Below, in pieces: positions 13,518 through 20,158 of a stretch of 21,505 nt of DNA. Each line of letters opens with the position of its first letter. Position 1 is the stretch's first letter. The notes below the pieces were generated by a model. It made no database searches and was not told the origin of the DNA. It worked only from the letters and a program-made list of their open reading frames with translations. Source of the stretch: a virus; IMG/VR virus record IMGVR_UViG_3300020477_000156, positions 1 through 21,505 of that record. One strand, 5' to 3'. The position numbers were made by a program, and so were the translations under genes.

Positions 13518-15914
13518 ATGGCTGAGCTGGCTCGCCCTGGCGTTGAAATTCAGCAGGTAGTTGCAACTACCAGCCCCACAATTCTGCAACCCGCACTGAT
13601 GCCCTGTCTGGTGGCTCCGTGTAACCGAATCGTAGATGCATTTACATCTTCGGGTGCGGTGAACACGCTTGCTCGTGCTGGTGCGTATACCAATGGTGTT
13701 GGCACAGTTGCATACTCGTTCCCGCAGTTCACGTACGGTACGGGCAGTGACTTGATGCACGGGAATGAAGCCCGAGCCTGGATTGAATCTGGGTCGAGTA
13801 CTGCTGAGCTTAACAGTGCTGCAGACGAGGTTGTTGTCCAGGCTGGTGCTGGTGGCTGGAGCTATGTAGCAAGTACTCGCACACTGACACTGGTTGGAGC
13901 GCTGGCCGACAGCCTAGGAATGGCTGCTGGTGACGTGGTGCGACTCACGACGGTTGGCGATGATGGCCCTGTTGCCAACGGGACCGATGCTCTAGATGTT
14001 GTTATCGTCAGCATTACCTCCGAGACGGCTGTAGTCATTCGAACTATCGATGACTGGGGTCACGATGTCGCTGGTGGCGCATCTCAGGCGGGGTGGAAGC
14101 TAATCAAGAACCCCGCAGAGTTCATGGTTCATACGGGAGCAGCTATAGGCTCTACCCGGCGAATTACGACAAATGCCGCAATAAGCAGTACCACCACCAA
14201 CCGTGGTGTAGACATTACAGCGGTAACTGCTGGTTCGGCTGGCGATGCGATTACGGTTACTTTCGACAGTACGGCTTCTGCTATCGCGGTGGCCAGGTCC
14301 GGTAACGCGATTACGGTTGATTACGTTGGTACTACTTCTACGTGGGCTCAGATTAAAGCGGCGTGGGATGCAACCAGCATTGATGAAGATCTAGCTACGT
14401 TTACCGTTCTTGGTACCGGAGGAGACGCAGTACCTGCTGTGGCAGACCTTCGCTCTACGAATGGCGGAACAGGCGCGACCTACTCCTTAGATGGAGGTGC
14501 AGATAGTGGCACTCTGGTGGTGGATGAAGATCTACTTGCCACAAAGTTCTCGATTGCATCAACTGCTCTGAGCGGCTTCATCCTTATGCAGTACACAGCA
14601 CTGCGACGGGACGTAACAAACGCCGGTGCTACTCCAGCCCTGCTTCGATTCGATAGCGAGACAGCGATGGTTGCCTCCATCGGTCCGGTCGATACTCGAA
14701 ACCCACTGGCCCTCATGTTTTCGATGGCGCTCAAGAACTCCCCCGGAAAGACAGTTTCTGGAATAGGTATTGATGAGCAGTCTCCTCAGTTCCCAGAAGG
14801 AACTGTTGCTGCCTATACGAGAGCTTTCACATTCCTTGCCTCTAAAGAGGTGTATGCAATTGCTCCCTTCTCTCAGAGTTCGGCAGTTCACCAGGTACTC
14901 AAGACACACGTTACTGCGATGTCTGCTTCTACTGAGAAGCATGAGCGAATCGGAATTGTAAGCAGGCCTCTGGTTACTAATCAGGCCGATACGGTACTTG
15001 GAAGCGGTACGACGACAGGAGATATTACTGTCGGCGGTAACTTCACATCTGGTGATAACTTCACAACGATGGCTGTTACTGCTGGTGATGTGCTCGTAAT
15101 TGCCAGCGAAGCAGGTCCATTTGCTCTGGGTAACGGTCTGACTGGTTGGCGAGTAGCGTCTATTTCTGGCGATACAACTATTGCTTTGAATGCAACAGAT
15201 GTATCTTCTCAGGCCCCCACGGCGAATTCATCTGCTACCTGGACGATTTATCGACCTGGTGCAACAGCTACCTCCAATCTCCAGGAGGCTGAAGCTGTAG
15301 CTGCTTACAGCTCTGGGCTTGGAACTCGACGAATGGTTCAGGTACTTGCTCCGCAGGTAACAGTTACCGTTGGTGGAAGTCAGCAGCTGGTGTCGGGAGC
15401 ATTTGCTTGCGCAGCCTTCGCCGGCCAGATTGGCGGAATCGATGTTCAGAAGCCGCACACCAACCTGACTCTTACTGGGTTGGATGCTGTAAAGAATACT
15501 GGAGATCGCTACAGTACGTCCGAACTGGACACGATAGCTGGTGGGGGTACAACTATTCTCGTACAGGATCTGCCGAGTGGTCCGGTTATAGTTCGTCACC
15601 AGCTCACTACAGATGTTTCGACAATTGAATACCGAGAGTTGTCTATTACTAAGGTACTGGACTACCTCTCCAAGTTCTTCCGAAACACGCTTAAGCCCTT
15701 TATCGGGCAGTTCAATATTACCGGCGGGTATATGGACACGATGGGTACTCTGATTGAGGGTCAGCGCTCTGCTCTGATTGCTCGAGGGACCATTTCTAAC
15801 CTGACGATCAACAGCTTAATCCAGAGCACTACTCAACCTGATACCGTAGAGATCGACCTATCGGTCGCTGTTTACTATCCCGCCAATTACATTCGGGTCA
15901 AACTGATCATCTGA
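13518..15914 (+). CDS. contractile tail sheath protein
   Basis: This 798-residue protein has GGAGACG before the ATG. The N-terminus A-R-P-G-V-E-I-Q-Q-V fits the start of phage tail sheath proteins (x-x-P-G-V-Y/E). The central part includes V-Y-A-I-A-P-F-S-Q-S (about 451-460). The C-terminal ~110 residues (about 690-798) show the conserved sheath end: Y-R-E-L-S-I-T-K-V-L-D-Y-L, R-N-T-L-K-P-F-I-G-Q-F-N, and a final beta hairpin rich in V/I. Residues ~225-330 form a Thr/Gly/Ala-rich insert with two A-I-T-V strands and a T-x-x-Q-I-K-A-A-W helix, a beta-sandwich insertion seen in several sheath and tail proteins. The protein is longer than common sheaths (about 400-660 residues). It polymerises around the tube and contracts at infection. 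No E-K-T-A motif was seen. Confidence 0.88.
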   Translation: MAELARPGVEIQQVVATTSPTILQPALMPCLVAPCNRIVDAFTSSGAVNTLARAGAYTNGVGTVAYSFPQFTYGTGSDLMHGNEARAWIESGSSTAELNSAADEVVVQAGAGGWSYVASTRTLTLVGALADSLGMAAGDVVRLTTVGDDGPVANGTDALDVVIVSITSETAVVIRTIDDWGHDVAGGASQAGWKLIKNPAEFMVHTGAAIGSTRRITTNAAISSTTTNRGVDITAVTAGSAGDAITVTFDSTASAIAVARSGNAITVDYVGTTSTWAQIKAAWDATSIDEDLATFTVLGTGGDAVPAVADLRSTNGGTGATYSLDGGADSGTLVVDEDLLATKFSIASTALSGFILMQYTALRRDVTNAGATPALLRFDSETAMVASIGPVDTRNPLALMFSMALKNSPGKTVSGIGIDEQSPQFPEGTVAAYTRAFTFLASKEVYAIAPFSQSSAVHQVLKTHVTAMSASTEKHERIGIVSRPLVTNQADTVLGSGTTTGDITVGGNFTSGDNFTTMAVTAGDVLVIASEAGPFALGNGLTGWRVASISGDTTIALNATDVSSQAPTANSSATWTIYRPGATATSNLQEAEAVAAYSSGLGTRRMVQVLAPQVTVTVGGSQQLVSGAFACAAFAGQIGGIDVQKPHTNLTLTGLDAVKNTGDRYSTSELDTIAGGGTTILVQDLPSGPVIVRHQLTTDVSTIEYRELSITKVLDYLSKFFRNTLKPFIGQFNITGGYMDTMGTLIEGQRSALIARGTISNLTINSLIQSTTQPDTVEIDLSVAVYYPANYIRVKLII
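14247..14318 (+). repeat. direct repeat inside the sheath insertion domain
   Basis: GCGATTACGGTT occurs at 14247-14258 and again at 14307-14318, exactly 60 bp apart in the same frame, encoding A-I-T-V twice. It marks a duplicated beta strand in the inserted domain rather than a mobile or regulatory repeat. Confidence 0.55.
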
Positions 15915-15938
15915 GCCCGCAGCGCAAGGAACTGACTA

Positions 15939-16685
15939 ATGGCGAATCGCACAGTTGCTGAATTTGACTTCTTCAATAAGTCCGTACAATCCGGTCTTAC
16001 GGAGGGTCAGTTTGTAAATGCTGAGTCGATCCTTATTGCCTGTGGACCGCCTAACCTGGCGGCTATGGCTGGCAGTGATGGAGTTACCTCGACATCACAG
16101 ACTGTCGCTTTCCCTCTTGGGAAGGTGCAGCAGTTCAGTTTGGGACAGAATACGGCTTTCCAGCGAATCTTTGAGATTGGCTCGAAGAGGTCGTACTTCA
16201 TCTCTGGTCGATCTGTAGGAACTCTCGGTCTTGGTCGAGCGTACTACCACGGACCTTCCTTGCTCCGTGCTGCGTATGCCTACTACGCGTCCCCGAGCAG
16301 TAGCGGTATTAATATCACTGCGATGTACGACAACGGCGATGCTATGAGCAACGTCAATCCTCACGATGTACAGATTGCTCCTGGTTCCGGAGCAAATGGG
16401 AACCTTTGGTTGAACCTCGCTTCGGACATCTTCAGCCAGCCTATGGGCTTCCTGATTATGATTCGTGACAGCAACAACGCTACCGTTGGTGCTTTCTATG
16501 CCGAGTACTGCGTTATTCCGACACACGGATTCCAGTTCGACAGCCAGTCGGTTGTTGTCCAGGAGCAGGCAAGCTTCCTCTTCGAACGTCTTGTACCCAT
16601 CAATCTGACGGGTATTGTTGAAGTCTTTGGTACAGCAAGCGACCCGCACGGAATTATAGGTAAGGCCGTCGGTCTCAACAGCTAG
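15939..16685 (+). CDS. tail tube protein
   Basis: This 248-residue protein begins 25 bp after the sheath stop with AAGGAA upstream, the usual sheath-tube order of contractile-tail phages. It is beta-rich with few charged helices. G-K-V-Q-Q-F-S-L-G-Q-N-T and Q-R-I-F-E-I-G-S-K-R-S-Y-F-I-S-G-R (about 61-92) look like the conserved core strands and loop of large-phage tube proteins. The next segment G-L-G-R-A-Y-Y-H-G-P-S-L-L and the C-terminal E-R-L-V-P-I-N-L-T-G-I fit stacking rings. It lacks Cys clusters and the E-K-T-A motif. Chaperone genes would be expected next; here two accessory genes and a reverse-strand island intervene. Confidence 0.75.
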   Translation: MANRTVAEFDFFNKSVQSGLTEGQFVNAESILIACGPPNLAAMAGSDGVTSTSQTVAFPLGKVQQFSLGQNTAFQRIFEIGSKRSYFISGRSVGTLGLGRAYYHGPSLLRAAYAYYASPSSSGINITAMYDNGDAMSNVNPHDVQIAPGSGANGNLWLNLASDIFSQPMGFLIMIRDSNNATVGAFYAEYCVIPTHGFQFDSQSVVVQEQASFLFERLVPINLTGIVEVFGTASDPHGIIGKAVGLNS

Positions 16686-16702
16686 TTAGTGGAAGCACTC
16701 TG

Positions 16703-16891
16703 ATGGACAACGATTTCGAAAAGAATGACCGCCTGGGTCGCCTGATGGCGCAAGAGTTCATCAGTGAGCTCGAGCGTATTGAAAAGACGGCCTCCGAGTC
16801 TACAGAGCCGGTTGAGGCTCCTATAGAGGGCAAGAGCCCTTCCTCTGTTTTGCGAGAGCTGCTTCAGCAGACACAGTCTCCTACAGCGTAG
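16703..16891 (+). CDS. small acidic protein of the LGRxMA family
   Basis: This 62-residue protein has GGAAG about 9 nt before the ATG. It consists almost wholly of the segment N-D-R-L-G-R-L-M-A-Q-E-F-I-S-E-L (8-23) followed by I-E-K-T-A-S-E-S (27-34), and ends in P-S-S-V-L-R-E-L-L-Q. The same combination occurs in the middle of the 143-residue protein at 10273. It is the smallest member of this family and shows that the LGRxMA segment plus E-K-T-A can stand alone. Its location after the tube gene is far from the head block. Function unknown. Confidence 0.68.
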   Translation: MDNDFEKNDRLGRLMAQEFISELERIEKTASESTEPVEAPIEGKSPSSVLRELLQQTQSPTA

Positions 16892-16899
16892 TACGCACA

Positions 16900-17709
16900 G
16901 TGACCGCTGACTTTTTCAAGGTCGCCGATGCTTTTAAGCGTCGGATGGAACGTCTTCTTGCAAAAGGAGACCGGCCTGGAGTACAGCGCCTTGCTACTCA
17001 GATGATGGAGAAGCAGCCCTCCAGACATCTTGAGGTTATGCGTGCCCTGAAGCAGGACCCTTCTTTGGGTGGGTCTGCAATTCGACATACTAGGGCCCAC
17101 AAAAAACTCCCAGAGGGGGTTCGTGCAGCGTTAAACACTCCTGCAGGCCGTAACCTTCGGGAGAAGGTGTTGCAGAAGCGTCTCGCTCAGTCCCGTATAC
17201 CGCATCAGATGCCGCACCTTCGGAAACGGATCTTAGACCCCAGGACAAACCCAGGGTTGATAGCTAAGCAGCAGGAAGTCCTGGCTTTGGTAGCGAAGCG
17301 CCGGAAAGATCGAGCACTTGATAGGGCTGCTGGAATAGTTAAGAAGAAAAAGGCAAGAATTTCTCCGGCCGGTAGTCTTCCAAAGCCCACTAGGGTGCGT
17401 TACGTCCCTTCGGTTAAGCAAGATTGGTCTAGGACAATGCACCCGGCAGATCGAACTTTCGGGGCGTACAAAGCTACACCTACTTCAGCGATGTCGGCAG
17501 TAAGAAGTCTTCCCCCCGGAAACCTTGTTAGCGTTACGGAGTATAATGCGCGTCGACGGTCTGTTCCGAGACCAGCGAAGGTTCGTTCCCCGGCGGCACA
17601 GCGTAGGCTTGAGCGAATGCGCTCTAAGTACGTAACCAAAACCCCCAAAAAGGGTTTTGGTAAGGCGCTAGCTTTTATTGGTGGAAAGCTTCTGCGGAGA
17701 GGTCGCTAG
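16900..17709 (+). CDS. highly basic protein, probable DNA-binding internal protein
   Basis: This 269-residue protein starts at GTG 9 nt after the preceding stop, without a clear ribosome site, so it is probably coupled. It is very rich in Arg and Lys throughout, with little acidic content. The N-terminus D-F-F-K-V-A-D-A-F-K-R-R (4-15) matches the F-x-K-[E/V]-[A/V] tags of other accessory proteins. Helical basic regions at about 55-150 include R-K-R-I-L-D-P-R-T-N-P. A Lys patch K-K-K-K-A lies near 148-152, and Ser/Pro/Arg-rich sections resemble histone-like tails. The end is K-T-P-K-K-G-F-G-K-A-L-A-F-I-G-G-K-L-L-R-R. It could condense DNA in the head. Its TAG shares the CTAG palindrome with the stop of the convergent gene. 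Confidence 0.65.
   Translation: MTADFFKVADAFKRRMERLLAKGDRPGVQRLATQMMEKQPSRHLEVMRALKQDPSLGGSAIRHTRAHKKLPEGVRAALNTPAGRNLREKVLQKRLAQSRIPHQMPHLRKRILDPRTNPGLIAKQQEVLALVAKRRKDRALDRAAGIVKKKKARISPAGSLPKPTRVRYVPSVKQDWSRTMHPADRTFGAYKATPTSAMSAVRSLPPGNLVSVTEYNARRRSVPRPAKVRSPAAQRRLERMRSKYVTKTPKKGFGKALAFIGGKLLRRGR
17635..17661. other. perfect 10-bp inverted repeat inside a coding end
   Basis: ACCAAAACCC (17635-17644) pairs perfectly with GGGTTTTGGT (17652-17661) around a 7-nt loop. It lies within the last codons of the basic-protein gene and about 45 bp beyond the stop of the convergent leftward gene. No T tract follows on either strand. It may attenuate or terminate transcription at the convergence point, or reduce read-through. 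Confidence 0.4.
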
Positions 17710-18203
17710 GTACCCAGCTTCTGTAGATAAGCAGACAGCTCATCCTGGTCGTACCCAGGGTCTGCCTCTTTATCCTCCTCGAATTTCTCTTCCGCAGTCT
17801 TTACGGTCTGCGGAGCTCCGTCTGGTTTAGTAATGACCCCTGCCCAGGCAGGCCACTCTTCGATAACTCCACTAATAGGAAGCATGCTGCCTCTTCGTTG
17901 GTAGTTCTCGGCATGTACTGTAGGGTCTGGGTAGATGGGCCAGAGGCCTAGATGATGCCCAATGGCTATGCAGGCCATGGCAAGGCTACCATTGCCTCCT
18001 GTCCAGGGCATGAGAAGCTGCCAGCTGAGCCCAGACTCAATGTTTGGGATGTCAGCCAGTGCCTGAGCGAAGGCTTTCCGCTCCCGCCTTGCTGTCTCTA
18101 CGTCGATCAGGTACTCGTGCCTCGGATGAACCTTGACCGTTGTTGTCCCGACCATCGTTCCCTCTGGCCTCAGTATGCTCTGAATTATCCTTGCTAGATC
18201 CAT
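17706..18203 (-). CDS. unrecognised protein of reverse-strand island 1
   Basis: This 165-residue protein is read leftward. The ATG at 18203 is chosen because AGAGGA stands 8-9 nt upstream; starts at 18245 and 18155 are possible. The body has a mixed alpha/beta look with Trp-containing segments (G-L-S-W-Q-L-L-M-P-W-T-G-G-N-G-S-L-A-M, then E-E-W-P-A-W-A-G-V). The end is acidic and carries T-V-K-T-A-E-E-K-F-E-E, a K-T-A segment like those of the head proteins. Its stop codon shares the CTAG palindrome with the stop of the convergent + gene. It overlaps the end of the upstream island gene by about 150 bp. No family was recognised; T-V-K-T-A may hint at virion association. Confidence 0.6.
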   Translation of the reverse strand: MDLARIIQSILRPEGTMVGTTTVKVHPRHEYLIDVETARRERKAFAQALADIPNIESGLSWQLLMPWTGGNGSLAMACIAIGHHLGLWPIYPDPTVHAENYQRRGSMLPISGVIEEWPAWAGVITKPDGAPQTVKTAEEKFEEDKEADPGYDQDELSAYLQKLGT

Positions 18204-18360
18204 CACCAAGTTCCTCTTCAAGCCATAGACCAATAAGCGCCTCAACTACGCTGTCTACAGTAATCTCACTAGAAGTTGCAGGTAGTATCTCCCGCAGATG
18301 ATCTACTCGATCTTGCAGGTACCGACCGTAGGGTTCCTGGATTTTGACAACGATTGTCAT
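18052..18360 (-). CDS. ribbon-helix-helix-like protein with overrun tail
   Basis: This 102-residue leftward reading frame is the first gene of reverse-strand island 1. Residues ~2-7 (T-I-V-V-K-I) form a strand. They are followed by helix Y-G-R-Y-L-Q-D-R-V-D-H-L-R-E-I-L and, after a turn, helix T-V-D-S-V-V-E-A-L-I-G-L-W-L-E-E-E-L, the strand-helix-helix order of ribbon-helix-helix DNA-binding proteins. From about residue 53 the sequence turns Gly/Asp/Arg-rich and polar and overlaps the next gene in another frame, so the tail is probably an overrun. The start lacks a strong ribosome site. A 7-bp inverted repeat just upstream could be its operator. A small repressor of the island is a reasonable guess; the fold is inferred from pattern only. 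Confidence 0.45.
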   Translation of the reverse strand: MTIVVKIQEPYGRYLQDRVDHLREILPATSSEITVDSVVEALIGLWLEEELGDGSSKDNSEHTEARGNDGRDNNGQGSSEARVPDRRRDSKAGAESLRSGTG

Positions 18361-18361
18361 G

Positions 18362-18404
18362 CTATGTTCACTTTAGTACACTCACGCTCAGTTTTGCAAC
18401 ATAG
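18362..18404. promoter_or_regulatory. inverted repeat in a divergent promoter region
   Basis: CTATGTT (18362-18368) and AACATAG (18398-18404) form a 7-bp inverted repeat with a 29-nt spacer. They lie in the 52-bp gap between the leftward RHH-like gene and the rightward chaperone gene. The arms sit close to both start codons and could be half-sites of an operator, with AGGAG for the + gene starting just past the right arm. No secure promoter boxes were seen. Confidence 0.35.
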
Positions 18405-18412
18405 GAGCAAAC

Positions 18413-18988
18413 ATGCCCAGAGCAGCCCAGCAAGTAACAGAAGAGCAAGAGCCCATGGAGCAGCAAGATGCTCCTGTAGAAGACCCCATAAATCCTGCTG
18501 AAGAGCTGGAGGGTGAGCTTAGGTTTGCGCAAGATCCACTAACCTCTGATGCGCGAAGAAAGCTTATCGAGGACAAACTGGAGGATATCGACGTCTCCCA
18601 GTTCCTCTTCCAGGGATACATCCAACAGGAAGTAGGTCTGGCAGTCCCCGTTACCTACCGAACTCCGTACACCAGGCACACTCTGTGGGCCGAGAGGATG
18701 ATTACGGACATGGTGGATAACAATGTCCTCTTTGTAGAGCACTACGGAAGAATCCTTAATCTGGCTATTTACCTTGTGGCCATCGGAGAGAAGCGTCTCC
18801 CCGATCTCGGTGCGTACAAGAAGGAAGCGGATTACGACAGTTTCCGAAAGGCCGTAGAGGAGAGAATTGAGTATCTCCAGGAACTCCCCACAGGATTTAC
18901 AGATGACCTCGGTGTGAACCTCGAGTGGTTCAATCGCCGAGTTCGTACCAAACTCGCGGTTACTGGGGTGGCCGACCTAAAAAACTGA
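18413..18988 (+). CDS. tail assembly chaperone, zero-frame product
   Basis: This 191-residue protein has AGGAG about 6 nt before the ATG. The N-terminal ~45 residues are acidic and Pro/Gln-rich (disordered); the remainder is helical with P-V-T-Y-R-T-P-Y and R-I-L-N-L-A-I-Y-L-V-A-I-G near the middle. It ends V-A-D-L-K-N followed by TGA directly after the slippery heptamer at 18979-18985. Size, position downstream of the tube gene and the -1 frameshift to a second frame match the G / GT tail assembly chaperone pair known from lambda and many other tailed phages. These coat the tape measure before tube polymerisation. The frameshift product would be about 329 residues. Sequence similarity alone would not identify it; the frameshift architecture does. 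Confidence 0.75.
   Translation: MPRAAQQVTEEQEPMEQQDAPVEDPINPAEELEGELRFAQDPLTSDARRKLIEDKLEDIDVSQFLFQGYIQQEVGLAVPVTYRTPYTRHTLWAERMITDMVDNNVLFVEHYGRILNLAIYLVAIGEKRLPDLGAYKKEADYDSFRKAVEERIEYLQELPTGFTDDLGVNLEWFNRRVRTKLAVTGVADLKN
18979..18985 (+). promoter_or_regulatory. -1 ribosomal frameshift slippery heptamer
   Basis: A-AAA-AAC in the zero frame (CTA AAA AAC TGA) is the canonical X-XXY-YYZ pattern and lies immediately before the stop. Slippage by -1 places ribosomes on CTG ATG GAG, continuing into the next frame up to 19401. It is one of the most efficient bacterial slippery sequences known. Confidence 0.85.
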
Positions 18989-19401
18989 TGGAGGACCCAG
19001 GGTTCTGGGTCCGCGCTAATGTCTTCTACGATAGGAGTCGTTCACTCGACGACCTGTTCCCGGTACAGCTGCACCTTCTGGATATTGTCTTTCTTCGAAG
19101 ACAAGAAGAGAAGCTAGCGCACACCTCTCTGCTACTAATGGCTATGAGAGGCGCTGAGGGCGATAAGATAAAGGGCGCGTTCGATTCCTACCTGAAGGTT
19201 GCCTACCCGTTTGTGAACCTGGGTGATGCAGAAGAAGAAAGCCGCAAGAAGATTCAAGAAGAGCTCGAGGCTATGAGCCGACATGCCCTGGTATTCCAGA
19301 ACCCCGTAGAGGTTGCACGTAAACCTCTGAGAGGCCCCGGAGCTAAAATTCTCAAGGAGTCAGCAAGACTAAAAAGAGAGCGTAAAGAAAAAGCCCCGTA
19401 G
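18988..19401 (+). CDS. tail assembly chaperone, -1 frameshift extension
   Basis: This frame is open from the slippery site to TAG at 19401. As a frameshift product it adds 138 residues to the zero-frame chaperone (about 329 in total). As a separate ORF it could start at ATG 18988, overlapping the upstream stop (TGATG), giving 137 residues. It is helical and charged: L-F-P-V-Q-L-H-L-L-D-I-V-F-L-R-R-Q-E-E-K-L-A, then A-E-E-E-S-R-K-K-I-Q-E-E-L, and ends in a basic tail (A-R-L-K-R-E-R-K-E-K). In lambda the T part binds the tube protein while the G part binds the tape measure. Here the next + strand gene would be expected to encode the tape measure, but a terminator and reverse-strand genes follow. 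Confidence 0.75.
   Translation: MEDPGFWVRANVFYDRSRSLDDLFPVQLHLLDIVFLRRQEEKLAHTSLLLMAMRGAEGDKIKGAFDSYLKVAYPFVNLGDAEEESRKKIQEELEAMSRHALVFQNPVEVARKPLRGPGAKILKESARLKRERKEKAP
18993..19012 (+). promoter_or_regulatory. frameshift-stimulating hairpin
   Basis: GGACCCAG (18993-19000) pairs perfectly with CTGGGTCC (19005-19012) around the tetraloop GGTT. The stem starts 7 nt after the slippery heptamer, within the usual 5-9 nt spacing for -1 stimulators. Confidence 0.8.
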
Positions 19402-19413
19402 AGAGGCTTTTTC
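19387..19413. terminator. bidirectional intrinsic terminator
   Basis: GAAAAAGCC (19387-19395) pairs with GGCTTTTTC (19405-19413) around a 9-nt loop that contains the TAG stop of the chaperone extension. T runs occur on both strands, so it can end both the rightward chaperone transcript and the leftward operon whose last gene stops at 19418. Confidence 0.8.
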
Positions 19414-19417
19414 AGAC

Positions 19418-20158
19418 TTATCTAGCCAGGTTGTAGTGGAGGTCCCACTCCGCACCGGCATTTGCAAACTCGTCTAACTTCAACTGTGTTAACCGAGATA
19501 TAGGCTCTTTCAAAACTGCCTTTATTGCCGGCCCTTCGCTACTAGGTGCTCTGGGTAACATCGACAACTGCTTATCATTCTGTAGGTCACCTATATGCAT
19601 GTAGTAGATGTAGGGATGTTCCAAACGAAGAAGGAACATAGGAAACTTGCAGTTCAAGGTCACAGGACCATCTCCCCAAACCGCGAAAGGCTCTACAAAT
19701 TCGGGGTTCGGGATATTGTATGCCGCTACCTCGTAGTAGCTTTCTTCTACGAGATCTTCATACACAGAGCTTCTTACAAAAACGGATTCATCTATTCGTG
19801 TTAATGCCTCACCGGATGGAGTTACAAGGTGCCTTAGGGCAGACTCCCAGGTGTCCACCATGCCCGTAAGTGTCATCATCATGGCGAACCAGGAAGGAAC
19901 GCCTAACCTACGAATCATGATGGACCTGTATGCAGAGGCAACCTCATCATAAGTGTCCGCGTTATGGAGACAGTCCCATTCCGTATCTCCGTAAATAGGG
20001 AGAGCCTCCCTTACCTGGAGCTCGGTGAAGAGTCTGTCCAAGCCAATAGTATCGTCGTCGTGATAGTGAGGCCCTCGGTCTCCAGAGTGGTCTAGGTAGT
20101 ACTCAGTACCTCCCATTGGCGCTGACTGAGGAGCGACGCCAGCTAGTATGTTTCTCAT
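19418..20158 (-). CDS. unrecognised protein, last gene of reverse-strand island 2
   Basis: This 246-residue protein is read leftward. Its ATG overlaps the preceding stop by 4 bp (ATGA), so it is co-translated. The N-terminus is polar with an H-Y-H-D-D-D cluster (about 32-37), which could bind metal. The middle is rich in aromatic and Met residues (V-P-S-W-F-A-M-M-M-T-L-T-G-M-V). The C-terminal third has F-P-M-F-L-L-R-L-E-H-P-Y-I-Y-Y-M-H-I-G. No signal peptide or membrane helix is convincing. No family was recognised. It lies downstream of three small genes in one operon and ends at the bidirectional terminator. Confidence 0.65.
   Translation of the reverse strand: MRNILAGVAPQSAPMGGTEYYLDHSGDRGPHYHDDDTIGLDRLFTELQVREALPIYGDTEWDCLHNADTYDEVASAYRSIMIRRLGVPSWFAMMMTLTGMVDTWESALRHLVTPSGEALTRIDESVFVRSSVYEDLVEESYYEVAAYNIPNPEFVEPFAVWGDGPVTLNCKFPMFLLRLEHPYIYYMHIGDLQNDKQLSMLPRAPSSEGPAIKAVLKEPISRLTQLKLDEFANAGAEWDLHYNLAR

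Noticed and set aside
16095-16649. A 184-residue minus strand frame opposite the tube gene
   Set aside because: Shadow of the tube gene, with no ribosome site and no recognisable domain.
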